DNA of 64,000 nucleotides from Flavobacterium sp. N2038 (GTDB lineage Bacteria > Bacteroidota > Bacteroidia > Flavobacteriales > Flavobacteriaceae): contig NZ_CP110001.1 of the NCBI RefSeq assembly GCF_025947185.1, positions 62,001-126,000 on the forward strand. Reading direction: 5' to 3'. This document shows, piece by piece, positions 24,622 to 33,085 of this stretch (its first letter is position 1; each line of letters starts with the position of its first letter). A program made the translations under genes and the position numbers. The notes under the pieces are model-generated. The model saw only the letters and a program-made list of their open reading frames with translations. It did no database searches and was not told the DNA's origin.

Positions 24622-25149
24622 TTACTTTATGAATGTCAGCATAATGTCATCACAAATTAATTGAGCATTATTATTTTCCAAATACAATTGATGTTTTTGG
24701 TTATCGAAACTTTTATAGGAAACATTTAAATTCAAAAACCATTCGGGATTGGGTTTATTTAAATCTTTCTCCCCAAAATATAATTTGACACTACATTCTG
24801 GCAATTCATTTTCATATCTTAATCTGGTTGATGAAACTGCAAACAAGCAATCTGTTTTTAAACCTTTTAAAGCTGCTTTCCATGCAATTGTTCCGCCAAT
24901 ACTAAATCCCAGAATTGTTACCCTTTTTGTTTCTAATCGAAGTAAACGCTCTACCGCTCTATCCATACCTCCATTTAAAAATTGATTATGAATATCGGTC
25001 TCATCATGTGAAGAATTTATATTAGCTAATTTTAAAACATCATAATATTGAACATCAAATTTGGAATTTAATATCTCAACATAACATTTAATCCATTCGG
25101 GATTACCTCCAAATAAGTCCGACAATAACAGTAATCTTGGTTTTACCAT
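24622..25149 (-). CDS. Small alpha/beta-hydrolase-like protein
   Basis: A 175-residue protein with a nucleophile-elbow motif GFSIGG (about residue 82) in the order strand-elbow-helix (RVTILGFSIGGTIAWKAA), an acidic residue in YFGEKDLNKP near residue 130 and a histidine in NQKHQLY near residue 153, together a possible Ser-Asp-His triad. It is short for the fold and has no lid domain. A serine esterase or thioesterase is possible; the substrate is unknown. Confidence 0.65.
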   Translation of the reverse strand: MVKPRLLLLSDLFGGNPEWIKCYVEILNSKFDVQYYDVLKLANINSSHDETDIHNQFLNGGMDRAVERLLRLETKRVTILGFSIGGTIAWKAALKGLKTDCLFAVSSTRLRYENELPECSVKLYFGEKDLNKPNPEWFLNLNVSYKSFDNQKHQLYLENNNAQLICDDIMLTFIK

Positions 25150-25195
25150 ATTCTACAAAAAACTAAAATGTATTAAAAAAGCTATATTAAAAATA

Positions 25196-25225
25196 CAAAA
25201 AAGGGCTATTAAAAAAATAGCCCTT
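25196..25225 (-). terminator. Intrinsic terminator after metZ
   Basis: A 10-bp stem (25201-25210 with 25216-25225) followed by a T-run on the minus strand, 21 nt past the metZ stop; the likely end of the metX-thrA-metZ unit. Confidence 0.85.
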
Positions 25226-25245
25226 AAATTTATTATATTTTATGT

Positions 25246-26418
25246 TTAATCAAGCGCCTGCTTCAAATCTGCAATAACATCTTCAACAGTTTCTAAACCA
25301 ACAGAAACACGAACTAAACCTTGTGTGATTCCAACCGCTAATTGATCTTCCTCAGATAATTTACTGTGCGTTGTTGATGCCGGATGTGTAACAATCGATC
25401 TTGTATCTCCAATATTTGCTGATAACGAACAAAGTTTTATCGCGTTTAAGAATTTTCGTCCTGCTTCGATTCCACCTTTAATTTCAAATGCGATGATGTT
25501 TCCACCCGCTTTCATTTGTTTTTTTGCAATCTCATATTGTGGATGCGATTTCAGAAACGGATATTTTACACTGTTTACATTTGGATGGCTTTCTAAAAAC
25601 TCAGCCACTTTTAAGGCATTTTCACAATGTCTGTCCACACGAACTGCCAATGTTTCTAAACTTTTAGATAAAACCCAGGCATTAAACGGTGATAAAGCCG
25701 GACCAGTATTTCTTGAAAACAGATAAATCTGTCTGATTAAATCAGCGTTTCCAACTGTAATTCCACCTAAAACTCGTCCTTGTCCGTCGATTAATTTAGT
25801 TGCAGAATGTATTACCAAATGTGCGCCAAATTTAATTGGCTGCTGTAAATATGGCGTCGCAAAACAGTTGTCGATTATTAAAATCAGATTGTGTTTTTTG
25901 GCAATATTACCCAACAATTCCAAATCGATTACATCAACTCCTGGATTTGTCGGAGACTCAGCGTATAATATTTTGGTGTTTGGCTTGATAAAACTTTCAA
26001 TAGTTTCTGGCTTATTAATCTCAAAATAAGAAGTTTCGATGTTCCATTTTGGAAAATAAGTCATAAACAAAGCATGAGTAGAACCAAAAACACTACTAGC
26101 AGAAACAATATGGTCTCCAGAATTTAATAACGCAGCAAACGTAGAATATACTGCAGCCATTCCTGTTGCAAAAGCATATCCAGATTCAGCACCCTCCATT
26201 TTGCAAATTTTCTCTACAAATTCAGTTGTGTTTGGATTGCTGAAACGGCTGTAAATATTCCTTTCTTTTTCTTCTGTAAAAGAAGCTCTCATATCTTCGG
26301 CATCTTCAAATACAAAGCTTGACGATAAGTATAATGGCACCGAATGCTCTAAATACTGAGATCTTTCTAATTGTGTTCTGATGGCTTGTGTTTCAAAACC
26401 AAATTCTTCTGTACTCAT
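25246..26418 (-). CDS. metZ: Cys/Met metabolism PLP enzyme, O-succinyl/acetylhomoserine sulfhydrylase-like
   Basis: The 390-residue enzyme is of the trans-sulfuration fold family. The PLP lysine lies in VIHSATKLIDGQGRVLGG near residue 200, the cofactor-stacking region is YSRFSNPNTTEFVEKI near residue 55, and DTRSIVTHPASTTH near residue 340 binds the carboxylate. It would put sulfide on activated homoserine to give homocysteine, or use cysteine in cystathionine formation. It lies downstream of metX, thrA and an OsmC gene. metY (33086-34390) is a second, longer enzyme of the same family, so substrate roles may be shared or divided. Confidence 0.85.
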   Translation of the reverse strand: MSTEEFGFETQAIRTQLERSQYLEHSVPLYLSSSFVFEDAEDMRASFTEEKERNIYSRFSNPNTTEFVEKICKMEGAESGYAFATGMAAVYSTFAALLNSGDHIVSASSVFGSTHALFMTYFPKWNIETSYFEINKPETIESFIKPNTKILYAESPTNPGVDVIDLELLGNIAKKHNLILIIDNCFATPYLQQPIKFGAHLVIHSATKLIDGQGRVLGGITVGNADLIRQIYLFSRNTGPALSPFNAWVLSKSLETLAVRVDRHCENALKVAEFLESHPNVNSVKYPFLKSHPQYEIAKKQMKAGGNIIAFEIKGGIEAGRKFLNAIKLCSLSANIGDTRSIVTHPASTTHSKLSEEDQLAVGITQGLVRVSVGLETVEDVIADLKQALD

Positions 26419-26440
26419 TGTGTTGTTTTGTTTTTTTTGT

Positions 26441-26560
26441 TTGCTTCGCCAATTCGGCTAAAGCCTCGTGTCAGGTTTCAAGTTTCAAGTTGTTACCGAA
26501 CTTAAAATTCAAACCATTTAGAGAAATTATCTAATTCTCAAATTGACTAATTTTCTAATT
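26441..26560. repeat. Spacer with TTGCTTCGCC element and 7/8-nt arrays
   Basis: Holds TTGCTTCGCCAATTCGGC (26441-26458), which resembles 27117-27146 and, inverted, 44975-45003. It then has a heptamer run (GTTTCAA twice) near 26475 and an 8-nt array AATTATCT, AATTCTCA, AATTGACT, AATTTTCT, AATTCTAT from 26523 onward, reaching into the end of the next gene. Confidence 0.7.
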
Positions 26561-26986
26561 CTATAATTGTTCGTTGTTCAGGACAACCTTGTATTTAATA
26601 GTTGCTGTTGGTTCGATTGTCTTAGAAACTGAGCAGTATTTCTCGAAAGAAAGCTGTGCTGCTTTTTTAGCTTTTTCAGGATTGATATCCCCTTCTAAAT
26701 GAAAAATGACATTAATTTCTTTAAAAGGTTTTGCTTCTCCAACCTGCACACGCTCTCCTTCGACCTCAGCATTAAAAGAAGTGATTTCCTGACGCTGCTT
26801 TTTTAAAATCGAAATCATATCAATAGCACTGCATCCCGCAACTCCCATCAATACTAATTCCATTGGACTTGCACCTAAATCGCTTCCGCCAAATTCGGCT
26901 CTGCTGTCCACATCAACTACATGACCACGTTCATTTTTGAGTTTAAAATGAAACGCGTCGTTTACTCTGTTTAAGGTTACTTTCAT
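26561..26986 (-). CDS. OsmC family protein
   Basis: The 141-residue protein has the OsmC/Ohr fold layout, with the conserved sequence GASPMELVLMGVAGCSAIDMISILKK in the middle (the reactive Cys at about residue 52; the motif is split here only for reading) and a second Cys in SFEKYCSVSKT near residue 119. This is the YhfA-like branch of the family, with thiol peroxidase-type chemistry possible. It lies between thrA and metZ. An oxidative-stress role near thiol-producing enzymes is plausible but unproven. Confidence 0.85.
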   Translation of the reverse strand: MKVTLNRVNDAFHFKLKNERGHVVDVDSRAEFGGSDLGASPMELVLMGVAGCSAIDMISILKKQRQEITSFNAEVEGERVQVGEAKPFKEINVIFHLEGDINPEKAKKAAQLSFEKYCSVSKTIEPTATIKYKVVLNNEQL

Positions 26987-27034
26987 TGTGTTGTTATTTT
27001 TTTGTTTTGTTTTTCCTGTGTGGTTTTCACAATC

Positions 27035-27208
27035 TTGTCATTTCGACTGAAAGGAGAAATCACACTCGGGATTCGACAAAGATTGGCGATTTTGATTACG
27101 GAGTTTCGTGTGAGATTTGCTTCGCCTATTCGCTATCGCTCGAGTCTCGTTCCTCGAAATAACAAACTAGACTCAATCTAAAATCTGCAATCTATAATCT
27201 AAAATCAA
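27035..27208. repeat. Dispersed inverted element and heptamer array
   Basis: From 27035 to 27168 an element opens with TTGTCATTTCGAC and closes with CTCGAAATAACAA, with an inner pair AAATCACAC / GTGTGAGATTT. It includes TTGCTTCGCCTATTCGCTAT. A heptamer array AATCTAA, AATCTGC, AATCTAT, AATCTAA follows at 27175-27208. Confidence 0.7.
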
Positions 27209-27209
27209 A

Positions 27210-29624
27210 TTATCCTTTATCAGACAATCTCAAAATATCTCCAAAAACTCCTCTCGCTGTTACCGCAGAACCTGCACCGGCTCCCTGAATAACGATTGGA
27301 CGATCTCCGTATGATTCGGTGTAAATTTCAAAGAAAGAATCAGAACCTTTTAATCCGCCTAAAGCCGTATCTGATGGTACTGAAACTAATTTTACTTCCA
27401 GGTTTCCTTTGTCATTTTGTAAATCACCAGACAATTCACCAATGTATCTTAATACATGATTTGGCTGTTGATCTGCTTTTATTTTAGCATAAATTGGGTC
27501 AAACTCTTTTAATTTTGTTAAGAAATCAGCAGCGCTTCCTTCACGTAAATGTTCTGGAATTAAGTTTTGAATTGAGATTTCTTCAAACTCATTTTGCAAA
27601 TCTAATTCTCTTGCCAAAATCAATAATTTTCTTCCTACATCATTTCCGCATAAATCCTCACGAGGATCTGGTTCTGTATATCCGTTATCGATCGCTTCCT
27701 GCAGAATTTCGCTAAACGGAGCGTCTTTTGCAGAGAAATTATTGAATAAGTAACTCAATGTTCCAGAGAAAACTCCTTTAATCTTAGTGATGTTTTCACC
27801 TGAAAGATGCAGTAACTTTATCGTATCAATTAATGGCAACCCTGCACCAACATTGGTTTCGTACAAATAATTTTTCTGGTTTTCTGCTAAAGCTTTTCTC
27901 AATTCTTTATAAAAACCATACGTCAATGTATTGGCTACTTTATTTGAAGAAATTAAGTCGAAACTGCTTTCTACAAGCGGAATATAGTTTTCTACGAAAG
28001 TTGCACTTGCTGTATTATCAATCGCAATTAAGTTTTCTAAATGATATTCATTTGCATAAGCAATAATATCTTGTATTGTGTAAGCTTCACCCTTTGCTGC
28101 AATATCATTTTTCCAGCTTGAAGTTACGCCATTTTTATTTAAAAGCAATTTTTTAGAATTTGCAATTGCAAATACATTCAGCTTAACATCTTTACGCTTT
28201 TCGATCGCTGCAGCCGATTCTAAAATCTGATTGATTAAAGTTCCGCCAACTAATCCGTGACCAAAAATAGCGATGTTGATTTTTTTAGAAACTCCAAAAA
28301 TCTCCCCGTGAATTACATTAAGTGCTTTGTTTAATTCTTCTTTTTTGACAACCAAACTCACGTTTTTACCTGTGACAGTGTTGTTGAATAAAATTGGAAC
28401 TATTTTATTTTTGATTAATGCTGTGTATGGTTTGTGAAAAGTGCTCAAGTCCTGCCCGATAATTGAAATTACCGAAACATTATCTGTTACTGTAATCTGG
28501 TTTACATCTTTAGAATAAAAGTCGTTTTCAAACTCTTTTTCTAACTCAACCATTGCAAGTGTAGCTTTATCTTTTGCCACAACCAATCCGATTCCTCTTT
28601 CTGAAGAACCTTGTGAAATGATACTTACACTGATATTGTGATCACCCATCACCTTAAAGATTCGGGCATCAACTCCAGATTTCCCTAATAATCCACGACC
28701 TTCCAAATTCACCAATGATACATTTTCTAAAACAGAAAGTGTTTTGATTCCTTCTTTTTGAGAATTTGAAGTAATTAATGTCCCGTGATTTTCGTGATTA
28801 AACGTATTTAAAATACGAAGCGGAATATTTTTTTCTAATAATGGAATAATGGTTTTGGCATGCAAAATTGTTGCTCCAAAATTTGCTAATTCATTTGCTT
28901 CATTAAACGACAAAAATTCGATCTTTTTAGCGTCGGCAACCAAATCTGGATTTGCTGTGTAAATTCCGTCTACGTGTGTAAAGTTTTGCAACTCTTCGGC
29001 ATCTAGATAATTTGCAATCAACGAAGCCGTATAGTTACTTCCGTTTCTTCCCAAAGTTGTAGTGTCGTTGTTATTGTTTGAACCAATGAAACCTGTAACG
29101 ATATTTACCGTTTCTCCGTTATGAAGTTTAAAATAATTGATTACGTTTTTCTTAGAAAGCTGCTCTAAAGGCTGAGCATCTCCAAATTTCGAATCGGTTT
29201 TAAGTAATTCCCGTGTATCAACAAAGTTTGCAGGAATCCCTTTTTCAACCAAGATCGCAGTCAATAATTTAGCCGAAAGTAATTCACCTTTAGACAAAAT
29301 CTGATCTTTAATTTTATTGCTGTAATCTCCAATCAGACTCACACCTTCAAAAAGTTTATCCAGAATATTAAATTCTTCAGACAGATCAACCTGAGTAAAA
29401 TCAGAAATCTGATATGCTTTGAAGCTTTCTAATAATGGTTTATAATTTCCGTTTTTAGCTGCAATTCTCAAGATATCTTCCAATTCGTCTGTAGCATTTC
29501 CGCGTGCAGAAACTACTACGGCTATTTGCTCACCTTGATTTATTTTATCTGAAATGATTGAAACTACTTTATTTAACCCTTCTCCGTTTGATAACGATTT
29601 ACCTCCAAATTTTAATACTTTCAT
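27210..29624 (-). CDS. thrA: Bifunctional aspartokinase / homoserine dehydrogenase
   Basis: The 804-residue protein combines two steps of the aspartate pathway. The kinase starts with MKVLKFGGKSLSNGEG, followed by ACT-type regulatory repeats (about residues 300-450). The homoserine dehydrogenase begins at IAIFGHGLVGGTLINQIL near residue 455 and shows NVGAGLPLIDT, the active-site GYTEPDPREDLCGND (catalytic Glu and Asp) and ARELDLQ. The length is close to E. coli ThrA (820). It begins 1 nt after the metX stop, so both are translated together. Allosteric control by threonine is expected from the family but not visible. Confidence 0.95.
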   Translation of the reverse strand: MKVLKFGGKSLSNGEGLNKVVSIISDKINQGEQIAVVVSARGNATDELEDILRIAAKNGNYKPLLESFKAYQISDFTQVDLSEEFNILDKLFEGVSLIGDYSNKIKDQILSKGELLSAKLLTAILVEKGIPANFVDTRELLKTDSKFGDAQPLEQLSKKNVINYFKLHNGETVNIVTGFIGSNNNNDTTTLGRNGSNYTASLIANYLDAEELQNFTHVDGIYTANPDLVADAKKIEFLSFNEANELANFGATILHAKTIIPLLEKNIPLRILNTFNHENHGTLITSNSQKEGIKTLSVLENVSLVNLEGRGLLGKSGVDARIFKVMGDHNISVSIISQGSSERGIGLVVAKDKATLAMVELEKEFENDFYSKDVNQITVTDNVSVISIIGQDLSTFHKPYTALIKNKIVPILFNNTVTGKNVSLVVKKEELNKALNVIHGEIFGVSKKINIAIFGHGLVGGTLINQILESAAAIEKRKDVKLNVFAIANSKKLLLNKNGVTSSWKNDIAAKGEAYTIQDIIAYANEYHLENLIAIDNTASATFVENYIPLVESSFDLISSNKVANTLTYGFYKELRKALAENQKNYLYETNVGAGLPLIDTIKLLHLSGENITKIKGVFSGTLSYLFNNFSAKDAPFSEILQEAIDNGYTEPDPREDLCGNDVGRKLLILARELDLQNEFEEISIQNLIPEHLREGSAADFLTKLKEFDPIYAKIKADQQPNHVLRYIGELSGDLQNDKGNLEVKLVSVPSDTALGGLKGSDSFFEIYTESYGDRPIVIQGAGAGSAVTARGVFGDILRLSDKG

Positions 29625-29625
29625 T

Positions 29626-30615
29626 TTATTTTGCTATTGTTTCTGCCTTAAAAATATCGGCAAGTAAATGATCTAATTGTTTGTACTCGATTAAAAAAGC
29701 ATCATGCCCGTGAACAGAATCAATCTCGCTGTACGTAACATTTTCTTTAAACTTTTTTAATTCATTATAAGTTTCCAGATTTTCCTTTGGTGTAAAAAAC
29801 AAATCTGAGTTTATGGCAACGATATGAATCGATGCATTTGATTTAGACAGTAAGGTTTCAAAATCATCACTATTTCTGGTAATATCGATGGTTTTCAGCA
29901 ATTGATTCATCAATTTATAAGATGACAATTGATACCGTTTCTGCAATTTCCTGCCGTGGTGTGCCAACCAGCTTTCTATATTAAAGATTGAAAGATCAGA
30001 ATGAACGGTTCTCTTAAATTTTTCTTTGAATGATTCCGGAGAACGATAACACAACATGGCATGAATTCTGGCGTCTTCAACCGGTTTTGAAGAATTGTTC
30101 AGGATTTGCTCCTGCAGGTAACAATTGGCAATCATCCAGTCGGTCGATTTCCAGTCGGTTGCAATCGGAATTAAGTGTTCTGTAATGTTTGGCTCTAATG
30201 CAAGGATTTCCCATGCAATTCCGCCTCCAACAGAGCCTCCAATTATGGCAAACACCTGCTCAATTTTTAAAGCCTTTAAACCTTTAATAAAAATGCTCGC
30301 AATATCTCTTGTTGTAAAGTCCAGATAATTTTCGATTTCAAACGAATCGTTTCCGTTTCCGGGAACATTAAATGCCAAAACGGTATATTTAGTAGTGTCG
30401 ATCGTTTTTTCATCGCCAATTAAATCATTCCACCAGCCATTTTCTCCGGTAACTTGCGCATTTCCTGTTAAGGCATGATTTACCAAAACGATTGGAGCGG
30501 TATGCAAAGGCAAGCCGGAAAGTGTAAAACTTAACGGTAATGATGAATATATCGCACCACTTTCTGTGATGAAATCCTGAATTATAATGGGACTTGGTAT
30601 ATTTTCCAATTTCAA
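29626..30615 (-). CDS. metX: Homoserine O-acetyltransferase
   Basis: The 329-residue alpha/beta-hydrolase-fold enzyme acylates homoserine, the first committed step to methionine. The nucleophile elbow is AIIGGSVGGGIAWEI near residue 125 and the Asp/His of the triad are in AINSDLFF and VHGHDAFL close to the C-terminus. NHALTGNAQVTGENGWW matches the family. It is preceded by a SAM-I riboswitch about 75 nt upstream and followed 1 nt later by thrA. The acyl donor (acetyl or succinyl) cannot be read with certainty; acetyl is the usual choice for MetX. Confidence 0.93.
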   Translation of the reverse strand: MKLENIPSPIIIQDFITESGAIYSSLPLSFTLSGLPLHTAPIVLVNHALTGNAQVTGENGWWNDLIGDEKTIDTTKYTVLAFNVPGNGNDSFEIENYLDFTTRDIASIFIKGLKALKIEQVFAIIGGSVGGGIAWEILALEPNITEHLIPIATDWKSTDWMIANCYLQEQILNNSSKPVEDARIHAMLCYRSPESFKEKFKRTVHSDLSIFNIESWLAHHGRKLQKRYQLSSYKLMNQLLKTIDITRNSDDFETLLSKSNASIHIVAINSDLFFTPKENLETYNELKKFKENVTYSEIDSVHGHDAFLIEYKQLDHLLADIFKAETIAK

Positions 30616-30689
30616 ATCTTTTTATTATTGATTTGTATGTGGAAATATTAGAAAGAAAGTCTAGAAGTTGAAACTAGAAAAATTCTTGT

Positions 30690-30796
30690 TGTTATCTTTC
30701 CACGTTTGGGCGTGGTAGAATGCAGCACCTTCTTCGACTTAACGAAGGGTTGCTAAGGATTCATCGGGTCTAATCCCTCGTCCTTTCTTTATAACA
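30690..30796 (-). ncRNA. SAM-I riboswitch (S-box) upstream of metX-thrA
   Basis: The minus strand carries AAGAAAGGACGAGGGATTAG, ACCCGATGAATCCTTAGCAA, an AAGTCGAAGAAGGTGC block and the closing helix GTTAT (30792) with ATAAC (30691). The core agrees with the SAM-binding S-box and is about 107 nt. The leader between it and metX has only a weak CTAG stem and no T-run, so control could be at translation. Above it lie a small gene (30985-31188), a terminator and a leader peptide. Confidence 0.93.
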
Positions 30797-30984
30797 TTTC
30801 AATACGTTTTTGAACTTAAAGGTACAAATTAACTACTAATTTCTTAAACAAACAAATTTTATTGAAACGATTCCTCGATTTCTTAAACATTATTCAATCA
30901 AAAACTATTATACGCAAAAATTTACCGAACAATTTGCCCAGTAAAATTATGCAGGTTTCACCCTATTTTATGATACTTTTTAAT

Positions 30985-31188
30985 TTAAATAAAAAGTGTT
31001 TCATTCTCTTTTGAATACATCAAAAACAATAAAGAATCAGCTTCTTTTTTCACCTCTTTTTTGTCTGTCTCAGTTATTCCGAATCTAGGATGAACTAATT
31101 CATTGGTTGGCGGTGGCGGATTGTTTCTTTTAGCTCTCAAGCTTTTCAATGTCAAAAATGTTTTTGATAAGTAGTTTAATGTGCTCAT
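30985..31188 (-). CDS. Small protein of 67 residues, family with the 34.5-kb protein
   Basis: I do not recognise this protein. It is basic in the first half (KSLRAKRNNPPPPTNELVHP) and acidic towards the end. The C-terminal 19 residues match those of the 55-residue protein at 34493-34660 at the positions E-x-x-S-L-L-F-x-M-Y-x-x-E-x-E-x-L-F. No membrane segment, signal peptide or metal motif is seen. Both genes follow a leader-peptide attenuator and precede methionine genes, so a small regulatory or adaptor protein for homocysteine synthesis is one guess. The shared C-terminal end suggests it is the functional part. Confidence 0.65.
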   Translation of the reverse strand: MSTLNYLSKTFLTLKSLRAKRNNPPPPTNELVHPRFGITETDKKEVKKEADSLLFLMYSKENETLFI

Positions 31189-31261
31189 GATATTTAAGTT
31201 TAAGTTAGTTTGCGTTTTATAATCTTTACTTTTTCTTTAATTCTTTGTTATGCCAGATAAA

Positions 31262-31305
31262 TGGAATAAAAAAACCCTTTTGGGTTTTTAATACCAAAAG
31301 GGTTT
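31262..31305 (-). terminator. Attenuator-type terminator downstream of leader A
   Basis: A 12-bp perfect stem (31294-31305 with 31272-31283, 10-nt loop) followed by TTTTTTTATTC on the minus strand. It stands 32 nt after the stop of the leader ORF and before the small gene at 30985, so it would end most transcripts early unless antitermination occurs. Confidence 0.85.
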
Positions 31306-31337
31306 AAGTTTTTTACAACTTATATATACTTTTAGTA

Positions 31338-31439
31338 TCAACAGACGCATACACAAATACGTGCGACGTTAAACATCTTGTTCATCTGTAGGGATTTATT
31401 CATCTGTGATTTATTTGCTATTTTAAAAAAATCTTGCAT
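31338..31439 (-). CDS. Cys-rich leader peptide A (metX unit)
   Basis: An ORF of up to 33 codons. In-frame ATGs are also present at 31403, 31385 and 31376. The end reads RICVCVC then TGA, so three of the last five codons are Cys. It is followed at 32 nt by a strong terminator. The layout is that of a ribosome-mediated attenuator, in which low charged tRNA-Cys would stall the ribosome at the end of the ORF. It is not a recognised family, and no product function is claimed. Confidence 0.55.
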   Translation of the reverse strand: MQDFFKIANKSQMNKSLQMNKMFNVARICVCVC

Positions 31440-31743
31440 TTATTTTTTCTATTAGTTGGCTTTTTGATTTGATTAAGATCTAAAAGCAATCATTTTATTT
31501 AACAATTAAGCGACTGTTTTTAACAGATCTTACTTGCCTTACAAATTTGCGATTTTTTTTTTTATTTACCAAGTTATAAAAGCTTAATTATTCGAAAAAA
31601 ACGTTAAAAAACATCTTTTTATCGTTAAAAAACATCTTACAAAATTAACATTTAACAATAAAGAAGTTTTATCTTACAAAAAATTAACTAACTTTTCTGT
31701 CTCAATCTGTCAAAGAACTATTATTCTATTATTTTAAAACCAC
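31440..31743. other. AT-rich 5' region of the leader A unit
   Basis: About 300 bp with no gene. It holds the promoter (31542-31572), a 16-bp direct repeat (CGTTAAAAAACATCTT at 31602-31617 and 31623-31638, 21 nt apart) and a box at 31639-31662 that resembles 34911-34936 in unit B. The very high A/T content makes small-motif matches less telling. Confidence 0.55.
31542..31572 (-). promoter_or_regulatory. Promoter A: TTGG, 20 nt, CAAATTTG
   Basis: On the minus strand TTG (31572-31570) is followed after 20 nt by CAAATTTG (31549-31542), close to the -7 box TAnnTTTG. The spacing and the flanking TTGG and TCGCAAATTTG words agree with promoter C. It is 103 nt upstream of the first possible start of leader A. 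Confidence 0.5.
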
Positions 31744-32832
31744 TTAAAGCCAAACTGCTTCCTTATTTTTTATTTTCTCTGCTACTTTTAAAATATCAGT
31801 GATTATACCTCTGGAAATTGCCTGTTTGCATGGTGAAGCGCTTTTAATTACTATTGGAACCTCAGCATAAGATTGCGTGTAAATTTCGAAAATAGAATCT
31901 GAACCTTTTAACTGACCTATCGCAGATGTAACAGGTTCTGATACTAATTTTACTTCGAGTTTATTTTTAGCTACATCAAATTCTCCTATATATCGCAGCA
32001 CATGATCGTCTGATTGCGCAATTTTTTCAATTTTAAACGATTTGTCAATGGCATCTTTATTAAGGATTCCGTTTTTCTCTAAATGCTCTTCCTTAATAAT
32101 AGAATTGATTTTTATATCTGAAAGGTCAAAATCCTTCCCAATTTCTCTTGTCAAAATCAGTAGTTTTCTTGCAGTATCATTTCCAGATAAATCTTCTTTA
32201 AAGGTCGAACGCATTAATCCTAATAAGCTGGCATCTTTTAATATGGACGAAAAAGAATTATCCTCGTTGGAAAAACGATTAAAAACATAACTCAGATGAT
32301 CCGAGAAAACGCCTCTGATCTTGGTGATTTTTTCGCCCGAATAATACAAATCTCTTAAAGTTTGTAAAACCGGAAAACCTGTATCTACCGAAGTTTCATA
32401 CAAAAACTCTTTGTCGTATTTTTTTAGATTTTCTCTTAATTGTTTATACAAATCAATTGGCAATGTATTGGCTTTTTTATTTACCGCTACAATATTGAAT
32501 CCGTTTTCTATTAAGGTATTATAATGGCCAATCAGTTCATCGCTGGCTGTGGCATCTACTGCAATAAGATTTTCAAATTCATTCTCTTTTGCAAACCCAA
32601 CAATATCTTCGACCTTAAAAGGAACAGCTAATTCTCTGAAATTAGTTTCCCAGGCATATCCAACACCTTCTTTCTCGAAAAAAGCAACTGTAGAATTGGT
32701 AATAATTGGAAAGTGGAAATCGATATTTTTACTCTGAAGAAAAAACTCCTGACTTTCAATAATTTGATTAATTAATGTACTTCCGATATTCCCAATCCCG
32801 AAAAGGATAATATTTATTTTAAGCTTTGACAT
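31744..32832 (-). CDS. Homoserine-dehydrogenase paralogue, active site altered
   Basis: The 362-residue protein aligns with the C-terminal half of the ThrA at 27210-29624. It has a Rossmann start IILFGIGNIGSTLINQI, the ETSVDTGFPVLQTLRDL segment and EDLSGNDTARKLLIL. The Asp (219) and Lys (223) of the homoserine dehydrogenase site remain, but the catalytic Glu (in ThrA within GYTEPDPRED) is Arg208 here (GLMRSTFKED), and SGTLSY is SDHLSY. Loss of activity, or a new substrate, is likely. It lies downstream of metY in unit B and the 24-nt inverted repeat separates them. Confidence 0.85.
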   Translation of the reverse strand: MSKLKINIILFGIGNIGSTLINQIIESQEFFLQSKNIDFHFPIITNSTVAFFEKEGVGYAWETNFRELAVPFKVEDIVGFAKENEFENLIAVDATASDELIGHYNTLIENGFNIVAVNKKANTLPIDLYKQLRENLKKYDKEFLYETSVDTGFPVLQTLRDLYYSGEKITKIRGVFSDHLSYVFNRFSNEDNSFSSILKDASLLGLMRSTFKEDLSGNDTARKLLILTREIGKDFDLSDIKINSIIKEEHLEKNGILNKDAIDKSFKIEKIAQSDDHVLRYIGEFDVAKNKLEVKLVSEPVTSAIGQLKGSDSIFEIYTQSYAEVPIVIKSASPCKQAISRGIITDILKVAEKIKNKEAVWL

Positions 32833-32869
32833 AATTTTAATTTTTTTAAAACATATCTAATTTTATTGA

Positions 32870-32990
32870 ACCATATAAGTGATGTAAGTTCATTTAATAT
32901 CAATGTTTATAATTTTAGACGCACTGTGTTTTCGAATTAGACGCACTTCAGTGCGCCTCTACTAAGATGAACTTATATTACTTATATGGT
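32870..32990. repeat. Imperfect 24-bp inverted repeat with internal GACGCACTT repeat
   Basis: The arms 32870-32893 and 32967-32990 pair with two mismatches. Between them TAGACGCACT occurs twice, and the second copy is the start of a short hairpin CGCACTTCAGTGCG. The spacer lies between metY and the dehydrogenase paralogue. Confidence 0.75.
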
Positions 32991-33085
32991 AAATTGTTAT
33001 ATGGTGAAAAATCTTTTCATAAAAAATCACCTCTAGCAGAACTCACACTGCTAAAGGCAATTTTTCAAACAAAAAACAAAAAAAC

